NCBI GenBank assembly: GCA_014377495.1
Contig: JACMPN010000448.1
Span: 1-10,955, forward strand
Reading direction: 5' to 3'
DNA from: Candidatus Sericytochromatia bacterium
Lineage (GTDB): Bacteria > Cyanobacteriota > Sericytochromatia > JACMPN01
Length of the DNA: 10,955 bases
Positions within the stretch are counted from its first letter, which is position 1. Each line of letters begins with the position of its first letter. Of the stretch, positions 1 through 5,944 are shown one piece after another. The notes beneath the pieces were generated by a model that saw only the letters and a program-made list of their open reading frames with translations, ran no database searches and was not told where the DNA came from. Made by a program: the position numbers and the translations under genes.

Positions 1-300
1 GTGGAGAGGTCAGGTGGGGGACTCCTGTGAATCCCCCACCTGCCATCGGGCGGCAGCGGCGCCTCAGGCGGTCTGTTTGCCCGGACTCCAGATCACCTGT
101 ACCCCGTTGTTACTGAACACCCTCACCCAACCACTCCCGCTGACGGGAAAGGAACAAGCAGGCATGCGCCTTGCAGGCCTTGCGTTTGCGTCTATGGGTC
201 TGGGCGGTGAGACTTCCGACGTTGCGCGCCGCATGGGGATGTCCGGCAGGGCCGATCGCCAGTCGACGTCGGCGCCGCTCACGGCTCGCCCATCGTCCGA
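1..300. other. Non-coding or unrecognised flank with a hairpin
   Basis: I can support no gene here. Short open frames exist on both strands (for example minus 282 to 64, ending in NGVQVIWSPGKQTA) but they match no family I recognise and overlap each other in several frames, as GC-rich non-coding DNA often does. The minus frame that ends at 64 runs directly towards the hairpin at 11-42, so it could be the end of an old minus-strand gene, but this is weak. A small inverted repeat TCCCG-CTGA-CGGGA lies at 135-148. The segment is directly downstream, on the minus strand, of the phospholipase-D-like remnant at 301-537 and may be decayed DNA of the same origin. Confidence 0.5.
11..42. terminator. 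Perfect 11-bp hairpin, terminator-like without U-tract
   Basis: CAGGTGGGGGA (11-21) is followed by a 10-nt loop and its exact reverse complement at 32-42. The stem is GC-rich and would be very stable in RNA from either strand. There is no T-run after it on either strand, so it does not meet the usual definition of an intrinsic terminator. It lies downstream, on the minus strand, of the PLD-like remnant and of any decayed minus-strand gene in 43-300. A terminator role is inferred from stem quality and position only. Confidence 0.4.
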
Positions 301-537
301 TCAAGCGAAGTGGGGCACCACGAGATTGGTGGCCCGATCCTTCAACCGTTGCCACAAACCGCCCTGGCGCTTTTAGGCCTCGGCTGGAGTCACCCGGGTG
401 GCGATCGTCAGATCGGTTTTGAACAGTCGCTTGTCCAACTGCCTCATCAAAGCCGGATCAGACAGGGCGATGGTTAAGTTACGGCCGTAATCCGGGCTTT
501 CCTGTACGGTTCCGCGACTCGCATTTCCGGCTGGCAT
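301..537 (-). pseudogene. Remnant of a phospholipase-D-like protein (C-terminal part, in-frame stop)
   Basis: Reading the minus strand from ATG at 537 gives 54 codons to a TAA at 375-373. The sequence includes GNASRGTVQESPDYGRNL and SDPALMRQLDKRLFKTD. This resembles the stretch after an HKD motif in PLD-like nucleases and cardiolipin synthase-like proteins: a GSxNxS-type turn, a charged/Asn segment, a hydrophobic strand, then DPAL...L...F..D. The same frame continues after the TAA for 23 more codons (KRQGGLWQRLKDRATNLVV and on) to TGA at 303-301. That piece looks like the basic amphipathic tail found at the C-terminus of such proteins. A TAG lies directly before the ATG. In a different frame just upstream is a trace, MTDTKVIDA, that recalls HxKxxxxD. 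No complete HKD domain is left, so this is probably a dead gene end. It could also be an unrelated 54-residue protein; family assignment is by eye. Confidence 0.45.
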
Positions 538-670
538 CTATCACTTTCGTGTCAGTCATTTGCACCATTTCGGCGAAACAGGGCTCAGGTTAAGGCGACT
601 TATCCTTTTGCTGACAGATTCGGTGTGAGCCATTTTGCCGCTCATCCGTCGCGGCACCAAGCGGATGCGC

Positions 671-1738
671 CTAGCCGATCACCCTGGCCAGGTGATTGGC
701 TTTGCCGATCTCGTGATAGACAGCGTTGATCCGGGCGGCAAAGCTCTCGATCAGCTGGATCGTCCACTGCGGATGCAACTGGAACACCATCTTGAAGTTG
801 CCCCGGTTGAAGGCGAGGACTTCCGTCTTGCCGATGGCTTCCACCGTGGCTGAGCGCGGCTTGTTCTCGAAGATCGCCATTTCGCCGACCAGGTCGCCTT
901 CACTCAGCACGGCCAGGTTGCGCTTGGCCCCGTCGATGACCTTGGTGACCCGCAGCTTGCCCGAGATGATCATGAACAGCTCGTCGCCGTCATCACCCTC
1001 CGAAAACAACACCTGGGTGTTTTCGTAGACCCGCATGTACTTGGCGAGTTCCTTTTCCATGAGGCCGCCAATGCCCTTGAACGCCAGCTGGTAAAGCCCG
1101 AACTGGACTTGGGCGTCCTGGTCGATCTCCGTGTCCGACACCTGCTCAAGGCTGGGACCGTGGGCCTGATTGACCTGCAGGAGCTTTTTGAGCATGCCCA
1201 GAAAGACGAGGGCCCGGGGCACGAGCAGATGGTCCGGGTGCGCCTCGATGAACCGTTCGAAGTTGGCCTTCGCTTCCGGATAGACTTTGCCGTTGAAAGA
1301 CTCCAGACCCTGATCAAAATAAGCCTGCGGGCTGGCACTCGACGCGTCGCGGGTGAGCATGCCGCTGAGCTTGTGGTTGAGCATGCGGAGGCGCTTGCTG
1401 AGCTGGCTGATCGCTTTGACGGCAAACTCGATATTCATGCCGACGAGGTTTTCGAACTGCTCCTGGGGCCAGACATACAACCGGGTGTCCGCAATGGCGC
1501 CGGCAGTGGTCAGGGATTTGTTGTTGTTGTAGACCACATCGGCCCCGAGGACGTCGTCAGCCTTGTAAGTCATCTCCAGGTAACGCTCACCGCCCGCTTT
1601 GCGGTAGGCCCCGACCTCACCCTCGATGATGTAGGCGATCATCACCTCGTCCTGACCGTAGACCATGTTTTCGTCAAAGAGCGGCGTGCCGGCCGGGACC
1701 TTGAGTTCCATGCCGTAGGTGAGAAATTCAACGCTCAT
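671..1738 (-). CDS. Two-domain cyclic-nucleotide-binding (CNB) regulatory protein
   Basis: The product has 355 residues and resembles CRP/PKA-R type cNMP-binding proteins. Residues about 8-125 form a first CNB-like fold (AYIIEGEVGAYRKAGG) whose phosphate-binding cassette is degenerate: ADDVLGADVVYNNNKSLTTA has no G-E...R-[ST]-A. Residues about 138-185 are helical and TPR-like (YFDQGLESFNGKVYPEAKAN). Residues about 230-345 are a canonical CNB domain, with FSEGDDGDELFMIISGKLRV at 245-264 and the cassette GEMAIFENKPRSATVEA at 285-301, keeping Glu286 and Arg295. No helix-turn-helix follows, so it is probably a cytosolic nucleotide sensor or scaffold and not a DNA-binding factor. The ATG at 1738 lacks a Shine-Dalgarno sequence of its own and lies 3 nt after the stop of a 14-codon leader ORF. 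It is the last gene of the minus-strand cluster. Ligand (cAMP or cGMP) cannot be read from the sequence. Confidence 0.9.
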   Translation of the reverse strand: MSVEFLTYGMELKVPAGTPLFDENMVYGQDEVMIAYIIEGEVGAYRKAGGERYLEMTYKADDVLGADVVYNNNKSLTTAGAIADTRLYVWPQEQFENLVGMNIEFAVKAISQLSKRLRMLNHKLSGMLTRDASSASPQAYFDQGLESFNGKVYPEAKANFERFIEAHPDHLLVPRALVFLGMLKKLLQVNQAHGPSLEQVSDTEIDQDAQVQFGLYQLAFKGIGGLMEKELAKYMRVYENTQVLFSEGDDGDELFMIISGKLRVTKVIDGAKRNLAVLSEGDLVGEMAIFENKPRSATVEAIGKTEVLAFNRGNFKMVFQLHPQWTIQLIESFAARINAVYHEIGKANHLARVIG

Positions 1739-1741
1739 GGT

Positions 1742-1786
1742 TTATTGGCGATCTGCAATCAATCGGGGGTAGGGAGACGTTTCCAT
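1742..1786 (-). CDS. Putative 14-residue leader peptide upstream of the CNB gene
   Basis: ATG at 1786-1784 opens METSPYPRLIADRQ, then TAA at 1744-1742. The CNB gene's ATG (1738-1736) follows after ACC, in the same frame. The leader has a good Shine-Dalgarno AAAGGA (complement of 1793-1798) with 6-nt spacing. The 20 nt before the CNB start hold no purine-rich SD. This arrangement suggests translational coupling: ribosomes load at the leader, stop at TAA and reinitiate 3 nt later. No run of one amino acid is present, so classical amino-acid attenuation is unlikely. Alternatively, the true gene start could be this ATG with the TAA a mutation or sequencing error, giving a 371-residue protein if read through. 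Confidence 0.4.
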   Translation of the reverse strand: METSPYPRLIADRQ

Positions 1787-1792
1787 GTTAAA

Positions 1793-1798
1793 TCCTTT
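1793..1798 (-). promoter_or_regulatory. Ribosome binding site of the leader ORF / CNB gene
   Basis: The minus strand reads AAAGGA-TTTAAC-ATG. This is the only convincing Shine-Dalgarno sequence in the 134-nt gap between the LuxE-like gene and the CNB gene, and it points to the leader ATG at 1786 and not to the CNB ATG at 1738. It therefore decides how the CNB gene is probably translated. Confidence 0.5.
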
Positions 1799-1872
1799 CA
1801 TACCGGGATACCATCGGGTAAATCACACTGGCCACCGATGATTCACCGATCCGAAACCGGTGCCGCCCCAGC

Positions 1873-3003
1873 TCAGAGGCTCTTGAGCAGTTGGGATGCG
1901 GCGATGGCACAGCCTTTGTTCTTGCGGGTCCCGGCCCGGCCCCGCAGCTCGACGGTCGTCGTCGGCCGTCCGCAGGGACAGTCCGCCCCGATCACCGCCA
2001 TGTCACTGGTCAACAGCGAGATCGCCGGCATCGAGTAGAGATACGGCGTCACCAGGTGGAGAAAGCCTTCGGCGCCCAAAGGCAAAAGGGCCAATGTGGC
2101 GACGTCTCGGGTGTAGGCCCGGGCGTAGACGGGCACGTGGAACCGGTGCGCCTCACACTCGATGTACGGCACACCGTGCTCGACCATCCCGAAGCCGTCC
2201 CGCAGGTTGCCCGGCGGGATGCCCAGCAGCGTCGAGACTTCGGCGATGAACGCCGGTTTGTCGATCTGCTCGTCTTCGGCCGTTTTCCAGCCACCGCCCG
2301 TCAGCACGAAGCTGCGGAGGCCCAGTGACAGCGGTTGACCGCCCTGCTCACGGTGATGGGCCAGCAGCCGGTGCAAAAAGGCCGGAAAACCCAGGATGCG
2401 CACCGGATACCCCTCGGCGGCAAAATCGAGCAGCATGGCGTAAGTGCGTTCCAGGTCGAACTCGAAAGCGGCCGTACGGGCGTTCCAGCGCAAGGCATGA
2501 TAGGTGCGGTGCTTTTTGGCGAAGCCGGTGATGAAATCATCGGTGGCCGCCGTGCCGACGTGCTTCGCCTCTTCGGGATCGTAGGCGAACAATAGGTAGT
2601 TGACCTCTTCGGCCTCATTGACCAGCCCGAAGGCATCGAAACACCGCCGCACCATGTCGAGACCGCGGTCCATGCTGCCCTGGTCGAAAAAGATCTGGCT
2701 CTTCTGGCCGCTGGTCCCACTGCTCGTCAGGTGCAGGGCCACGGCCTCCCGGGGGACGGAGAGCAGTTCGTGATGCTTGAAGACGTTGACGAAGATCCAG
2801 GGCACCTGGGAGACCTGATCGAACGTCTGCAACCGCTCCGGGGGGAAATCGGCCATCTCGCAGAGCGTGTGGTAAACGGGGTTATGGGCATCATGCCAGG
2901 CGAGGGATTCCTGCATCGCCGCCAAAAAAACCCCGTCGGTGGCCGGATGGTCAAACGGATCGGCCCACGACATCAGTCGGTCGAGGGCGGGATGCTGGTC
3001 CAT
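1873..3003 (-). CDS. LuxE-like acyl-protein synthetase
   Basis: The product has 376 residues, the usual LuxE length. LuxE proteins (Pfam LuxE family) activate a fatty acid as acyl-AMP and pass it to a cysteine on themselves, then to a partner such as the reductase LuxC. The ATP-binding loop TSSGTSGQKSQ is at 93-103, the adenylate-binding region DGFGMVEHGVPY at 269-280, a CPCGR motif at 342-346, and KNKGCAIAASQLL at the C-terminus. Cys365 sits where LuxE's acyl-accepting cysteine is expected, near the C-terminus (Cys364 in Vibrio harveyi, as I recall). The ATG at 3003 is supported by AAGGAGA (complement of 3009-3015). It lies 48 nt after the PaaK-like gene and probably shares its transcript. 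No luxC, luxD, luxA or luxB is in the window, so bioluminescence is not implied; the acyl acceptor is unknown. Confidence 0.9.
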   Translation of the reverse strand: MDQHPALDRLMSWADPFDHPATDGVFLAAMQESLAWHDAHNPVYHTLCEMADFPPERLQTFDQVSQVPWIFVNVFKHHELLSVPREAVALHLTSSGTSGQKSQIFFDQGSMDRGLDMVRRCFDAFGLVNEAEEVNYLLFAYDPEEAKHVGTAATDDFITGFAKKHRTYHALRWNARTAAFEFDLERTYAMLLDFAAEGYPVRILGFPAFLHRLLAHHREQGGQPLSLGLRSFVLTGGGWKTAEDEQIDKPAFIAEVSTLLGIPPGNLRDGFGMVEHGVPYIECEAHRFHVPVYARAYTRDVATLALLPLGAEGFLHLVTPYLYSMPAISLLTSDMAVIGADCPCGRPTTTVELRGRAGTRKNKGCAIAASQLLKSL

Positions 3004-3008
3004 GCTGA

Positions 3009-3015
3009 TCTCCTT
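3009..3015 (-). promoter_or_regulatory. Strong ribosome binding site of the LuxE-like gene
   Basis: The minus strand reads AAGGAGA followed by TCAGC and the ATG at 3003. This is the best Shine-Dalgarno sequence of the cluster and fixes the start. It contrasts with the weak signals before the PaaK-like gene and the CNB gene. Confidence 0.6.
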
Positions 3016-3051
3016 CTCGCCACCGGTACAGGAACGTGGGGCGAACGCGGG

Positions 3052-4422
3052 TCAGGTGCCCGCTTCGTGGTTTTCGGCGTTGTCGGCTGCCAAAGCGGCG
3101 GCCGCGCCATCGGCAAAGCTCAAATCGATCGTCCGCTTGATTTTGCCCGTCACGGGCATGCGCGGCAGACTGCCGAAGGTGACGATCTCCACCGTCAGGT
3201 TGTGGACGTAACCGGTATCGACCATTTTGCCGACGTCAGGCTTCGTCTTCAGGACGAGGTGCCGCAGGCTGCGGGCCAAACCTTTGAAGATGGTCGCATC
3301 CAAACGCGCCTCGATGACCAGCGTGAGGTCGTCCTTGCCGTTCACCCGCCGCTTGGTCATCTGCATGTTGGACGTCAGATCGGGATGCGTGCCCAGGGCG
3401 TCCAGCATCTCGCCGTAAGTGACGTTCGCATAGCCAATGCGGAGGACATCGTCGCCCCGCCGCAGCAGCTCGAACAGGGGGGTCGTCCGCCCGCAGGGAC
3501 AGGGCTCCGGCAAAATCCGGGCCATATCCCCGATCTCGTAGCGGATGACGGGGGCCAGATGGCGGTCCAGGTTGGTGACGAGGAGCATGCCCTCTTCGCC
3601 GTCCGGCAGCGGCTCATGCGTGGCCGGATGGACGATTTCCAGGATCATGTGATCGGCGTGCACGTGGTGGACCGACCCACTCGTCGCCCAGCACTGATAC
3701 CCCATCATGCCCGTGTCGACGGCGGCATAACCGCCCGAGGCGATGATCTGCACCCCGAGTGACTCCTGCAGGTGGCGGCGCTCCTCGGGATAAAAATGCT
3801 CACCGCCGTAATAGATCTTGCGGATCTCCTTGACGCCGGCGGCTTCCAGGCGGGCCGTGATCTCCAGCAGCCAGGAGGGAAAGCCGACCATGACGTTGAT
3901 GTTGAACCGCTGGATGTAATCGACGACCAGATCGGCGTTGGCACCCGTGGTGAAGGGAAAATTCAGACATCCCATCTCTTCGAGCATGCGGTTGACGAAA
4001 ATGAAGCTGGCATACAGGCTGCCGCAGGTAAACAGATTCGCCACCCGGTCGCCGGGGCGCAGGCCGGCGGCGTAATAGGTGCGTTTGAACAGCTCGACAT
4101 AACGCCGGAACTCATCGGCGCTGTAGACGGCAAACTTGGGATCCCCCGTGGTGCCACCGCTGCGAAAGACATAGGCGCCGGTCATCGGCCCCGTCAGGCC
4201 CTCGTGGGACACCGGTGGCAGGTGCGGCGTCAGGTCATGCTTGGTCATCACCGGCAACAGCCGGATGTCGGCCAGGCTCTCGATCGGTCGGCCAGTCAGC
4301 CGGCGCCGGTAAAAGGCGGAACCCTGTATGGCGACCTCGACCAGACGCTGCAGCTTGCTGAGCGCCATCGAGCCCAGCTCTTCGGCAGGGGCCCGTTCGA
4401 TATCGTCGAGGTAGTCCCGCAT
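3052..4422 (-). CDS. PaaK-like (phenylacetate-CoA ligase / F390 synthetase type) adenylate-forming enzyme
   Basis: The product has 456 residues from ATG 4422. Enzymes of this family activate a carboxylic acid with ATP and usually form an acyl-CoA. Motifs in order: FRSGGTTGDPKFAVYS (86-101), the ATP phosphate-binding loop; GGEHF at 206-210; GYAAVDTGMMGYQC at 231-244; RYEIGDMARI at 294-303; CPCGR at 308-312, a motif frequent in PaaK/F390 synthetases; and PVTGKIKR at 423-430 with the C-terminal lysine of the family at about 427. A tail of about 20 Ala-rich residues follows. A TTG at 4428 overlaps the TGA of the preceding GNAT gene and would add two residues; I prefer ATG 4422, which is 2 nt after that stop. 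The tight junction indicates translational coupling. The substrate is unknown. Its pairing with a LuxE-like enzyme suggests a fatty or aromatic acid. Confidence 0.88.
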   Translation of the reverse strand: MRDYLDDIERAPAEELGSMALSKLQRLVEVAIQGSAFYRRRLTGRPIESLADIRLLPVMTKHDLTPHLPPVSHEGLTGPMTGAYVFRSGGTTGDPKFAVYSADEFRRYVELFKRTYYAAGLRPGDRVANLFTCGSLYASFIFVNRMLEEMGCLNFPFTTGANADLVVDYIQRFNINVMVGFPSWLLEITARLEAAGVKEIRKIYYGGEHFYPEERRHLQESLGVQIIASGGYAAVDTGMMGYQCWATSGSVHHVHADHMILEIVHPATHEPLPDGEEGMLLVTNLDRHLAPVIRYEIGDMARILPEPCPCGRTTPLFELLRRGDDVLRIGYANVTYGEMLDALGTHPDLTSNMQMTKRRVNGKDDLTLVIEARLDATIFKGLARSLRHLVLKTKPDVGKMVDTGYVHNLTVEIVTFGSLPRMPVTGKIKRTIDLSFADGAAAALAADNAENHEAGT

Positions 4423-4424
4423 CG

Positions 4425-5597
4425 TCAATCGTCGAGACCCAGGGGCCCCGTGGCGTGCATCTTGACGACGAGGTTGCGGAACTCGGTGTTCTTCAAATAC
4501 ACATCGAGGAACCGGCGATCCCGGGGCGTCATCTGGACGTTGGCGAAATTCAGGGGCAGCGTCGTCCGGGCACAGACGATGTAATCGAGCCGGGTCCCTT
4601 CCGAGTACTCGAAGCTGGGGAAATAGCCGCAGGGCAGGAACTCGGCCTGCAGGGCGGCTGCCTGGATCATCGGCTCATAGGCGGGGATGAGCATCTCCAG
4701 ATAATCGATGCCGATGTCGTGTCCCAACTCGAAGATCACATCGAGGATATGGGCGATGTGGATCATGTCCTGGCGGTCCACCTGCAGCCCGACGAGCGAG
4801 GCGTGTCCGTCCTTGCCGTCCCGGGTGAGAAAGGCCCGGATGTTCCCGCCCGTGGTCGCCCGGAACATGTAGTTCGGCGTGTGAAAGGGGAAACACTGCA
4901 GGAGCAACTGATCGGCGTCCCGCAACCGCTCGAATTCGGCGTTGACGTCTTCACCCCGGACGATTTCCATGGCGAGATGGCCGTCATTGGCTTCGACGTA
5001 GGCGGCTTCGAGGCCGAAGCCACTGCGGACGATGTCATAGAAGCCGGCCATCTCCGGGATCAGGTGCGGCGTCATCCGGCGGATGGCGAAGGCTTCCGGG
5101 TGGAAGAACGCCATCAGGCCGTGCGTCTCGTATTCGGCGAGCCGGTGCACGTTCGGAAAGAGCCCGAGACTGACAAATTTCAGTTTGCGCAGCAGGCGGG
5201 TAGGGCCCATGCTGCGGGTCCGGGTCGTGGCGTAGACGACGTCGCACTGGCGCTCGTCGAAGAGCAGCTTCTGGATGCCGGCCCCGATCGAGTGGAACAT
5301 CAGGTCCAGCCGGCGATAATCGGGCAGGACGGCGGCGGCCGAGACTTTGCCGTTACGGGTCCGCCGGTCGATCTGGAAAATCACCGAGCCGATGATCTGG
5401 CCTTCAAATTCGTTGACCAGCCAATAACAGTCGGGATCCGCCAGGGCCAGAGCCCGCTCGGCCCGGAGATTGACGATCGGCAGCGTGTATTCGCCATGAT
5501 AGATGGCCCGATAGAGCTGATAAATCCCCTCAGCGTCGTCCGGCGTCGCCCGACGGACGACGATTTCCCCCTGGGGCGTGGCGAGTGTGAAGCGCAT
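4425..5597 (-). CDS. GNAT-family acyltransferase with two GNAT-like halves
   Basis: The product has 390 residues from ATG 5597 and is first in the minus-strand cluster. An upstream in-frame ATG at 5657 would add 20 residues that do not look like part of the fold, so I chose the start where IVVRRATPDDAEGIYQLY, a typical GNAT N-terminus, follows closely. The N-terminal half (about 11-155) has GNAT strands and helices: CYWLVNEFEGQIIGSVIFQI at 57-76 and the motif-A region AAVLPDYRRLDLMFHSIGAG at 88-107. The usual R/QxxGxG/A loop is altered there, with Leu-Asp where Gly is expected. The C-terminal half (about 200-345) repeats the pattern, with YLEMLIPAYEPMIQAAALQA at 299-318 and a GF-like turn CGYFPSFEYSEGTRLDYIVCA. 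It likely transfers an acetyl or longer acyl group from CoA. Shine-Dalgarno is weak. The downstream ligase begins 2 nt after its TGA. Substrate unknown. Confidence 0.85.
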   Translation of the reverse strand: MRFTLATPQGEIVVRRATPDDAEGIYQLYRAIYHGEYTLPIVNLRAERALALADPDCYWLVNEFEGQIIGSVIFQIDRRTRNGKVSAAAVLPDYRRLDLMFHSIGAGIQKLLFDERQCDVVYATTRTRSMGPTRLLRKLKFVSLGLFPNVHRLAEYETHGLMAFFHPEAFAIRRMTPHLIPEMAGFYDIVRSGFGLEAAYVEANDGHLAMEIVRGEDVNAEFERLRDADQLLLQCFPFHTPNYMFRATTGGNIRAFLTRDGKDGHASLVGLQVDRQDMIHIAHILDVIFELGHDIGIDYLEMLIPAYEPMIQAAALQAEFLPCGYFPSFEYSEGTRLDYIVCARTTLPLNFANVQMTPRDRRFLDVYLKNTEFRNLVVKMHATGPLGLDD

Positions 5598-5652
5598 GGT
5601 GTATCTCAGATCCAAGAGGGAAAGGCAGGGGTAGTGTAACCCACAGTCAGGT

Positions 5653-5679
5653 GGCATCCGGCCTTGGTGGCCCGATGCC
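5653..5679. promoter_or_regulatory. Hairpin upstream of the GNAT gene
   Basis: GGCATC-C-GGCC (5653-5663), loop TTGGT, then GGCC-C-GATGCC (5669-5679): an 11-bp stem with one central C.C mismatch on the plus strand (G.G on the minus strand). It lies 56-82 nt upstream of the GNAT start, between two divergent genes, so it is not at a gene end. It could be part of a 5' leader or an operator-like inverted repeat. Function is unknown. Confidence 0.4.
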
Positions 5680-5857
5680 GGCGGGTGACGGTCGGGAACC
5701 GGTTGACGGCTTCAGTCATGAAGCGCAGCATCTTTATTCAGTCACCGGCGAGGGCATTTCTGTCAAGTGACCCGTATCTCAGACCGACGGTGAAGCACAC
5801 TGGCGCCGCAGCGTACCGGTCCGGCCATCACGCTGCATTGTCCGAAACGCAGGAACA

Positions 5858-5885
5858 TTGCCTGCGCCGGCACCGTCGAAATAAG
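5858..5885 (+). promoter_or_regulatory. Weak candidate promoter of the PepSY-like lipoprotein gene
   Basis: TTGCCT (5858-5863) and AATAAG (5880-5885) are separated by 16 nt, each matching four of six positions of the sigma-70 consensus. This would give a 5' leader of about 50 nt. Such matches occur often by chance, so the call is tentative. Confidence 0.22.
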
Positions 5886-5944
5886 CAGAGCGGGTGGCTC
5901 CGGGTTCCGTTATGACCAGCGCCACCTCTAAAGGGAGTGTTGTG

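Larger units (their letters stand above)
5598..5944. other. Divergent intergenic region between the acyl cluster and the lipoprotein gene
   Basis: This 347-nt region has no supportable gene. It must hold the promoters for the minus-strand cluster and for the plus-strand lipoprotein gene. It contains the hairpin at 5653-5679, an 8-nt perfect palindrome AACCGGTT at 5697-5704 flanked by two copies of TGACGG (5686-5691 and 5704-5709), and a weak plus-strand promoter candidate at 5858-5885. I found no convincing minus-strand -35/-10 pair. Confidence 0.6.

Noticed and set aside
1..60. tRNA-like stem at the left edge
   Set aside because: The long stem at 11-42 has a 10-nt loop and no TTCRA-type T-loop or CCA-adjacent acceptor stem, so it is a simple hairpin.
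14..376. 120-codon plus-strand ORF at the left edge
   Set aside because: Overlaps the PLD-like remnant on the minus strand, starts inside a hairpin and matches no family I recognise.
600..670. Possible terminator of the minus-strand cluster after the CNB gene
   Set aside because: Only short stems (CATCCG/CGGATG with a 14-nt loop, or GCCGC/GCGGC with a 9-nt loop) and no T-run; too weak to call.
1873..5597. Bioluminescence (lux) operon
   Set aside because: Only a LuxE-like gene is present. There is no luciferase (LuxA/B), LuxC reductase or LuxD, and LuxE/PaaK-type enzymes occur widely in non-luminous bacteria.
4455..5639. 394-codon plus-strand ORF opposite the GNAT gene
   Set aside because: It mirrors the GNAT gene in a GC-rich sequence. 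Its translation has no recognisable domain, whereas the minus-strand product has GNAT motifs and fits its operon neighbours.
5598..5657. 20-residue N-terminal extension of the GNAT protein from ATG 5657
   Set aside because: The extension does not belong to the GNAT fold, and the ATG at 5597 directly precedes the first strand.
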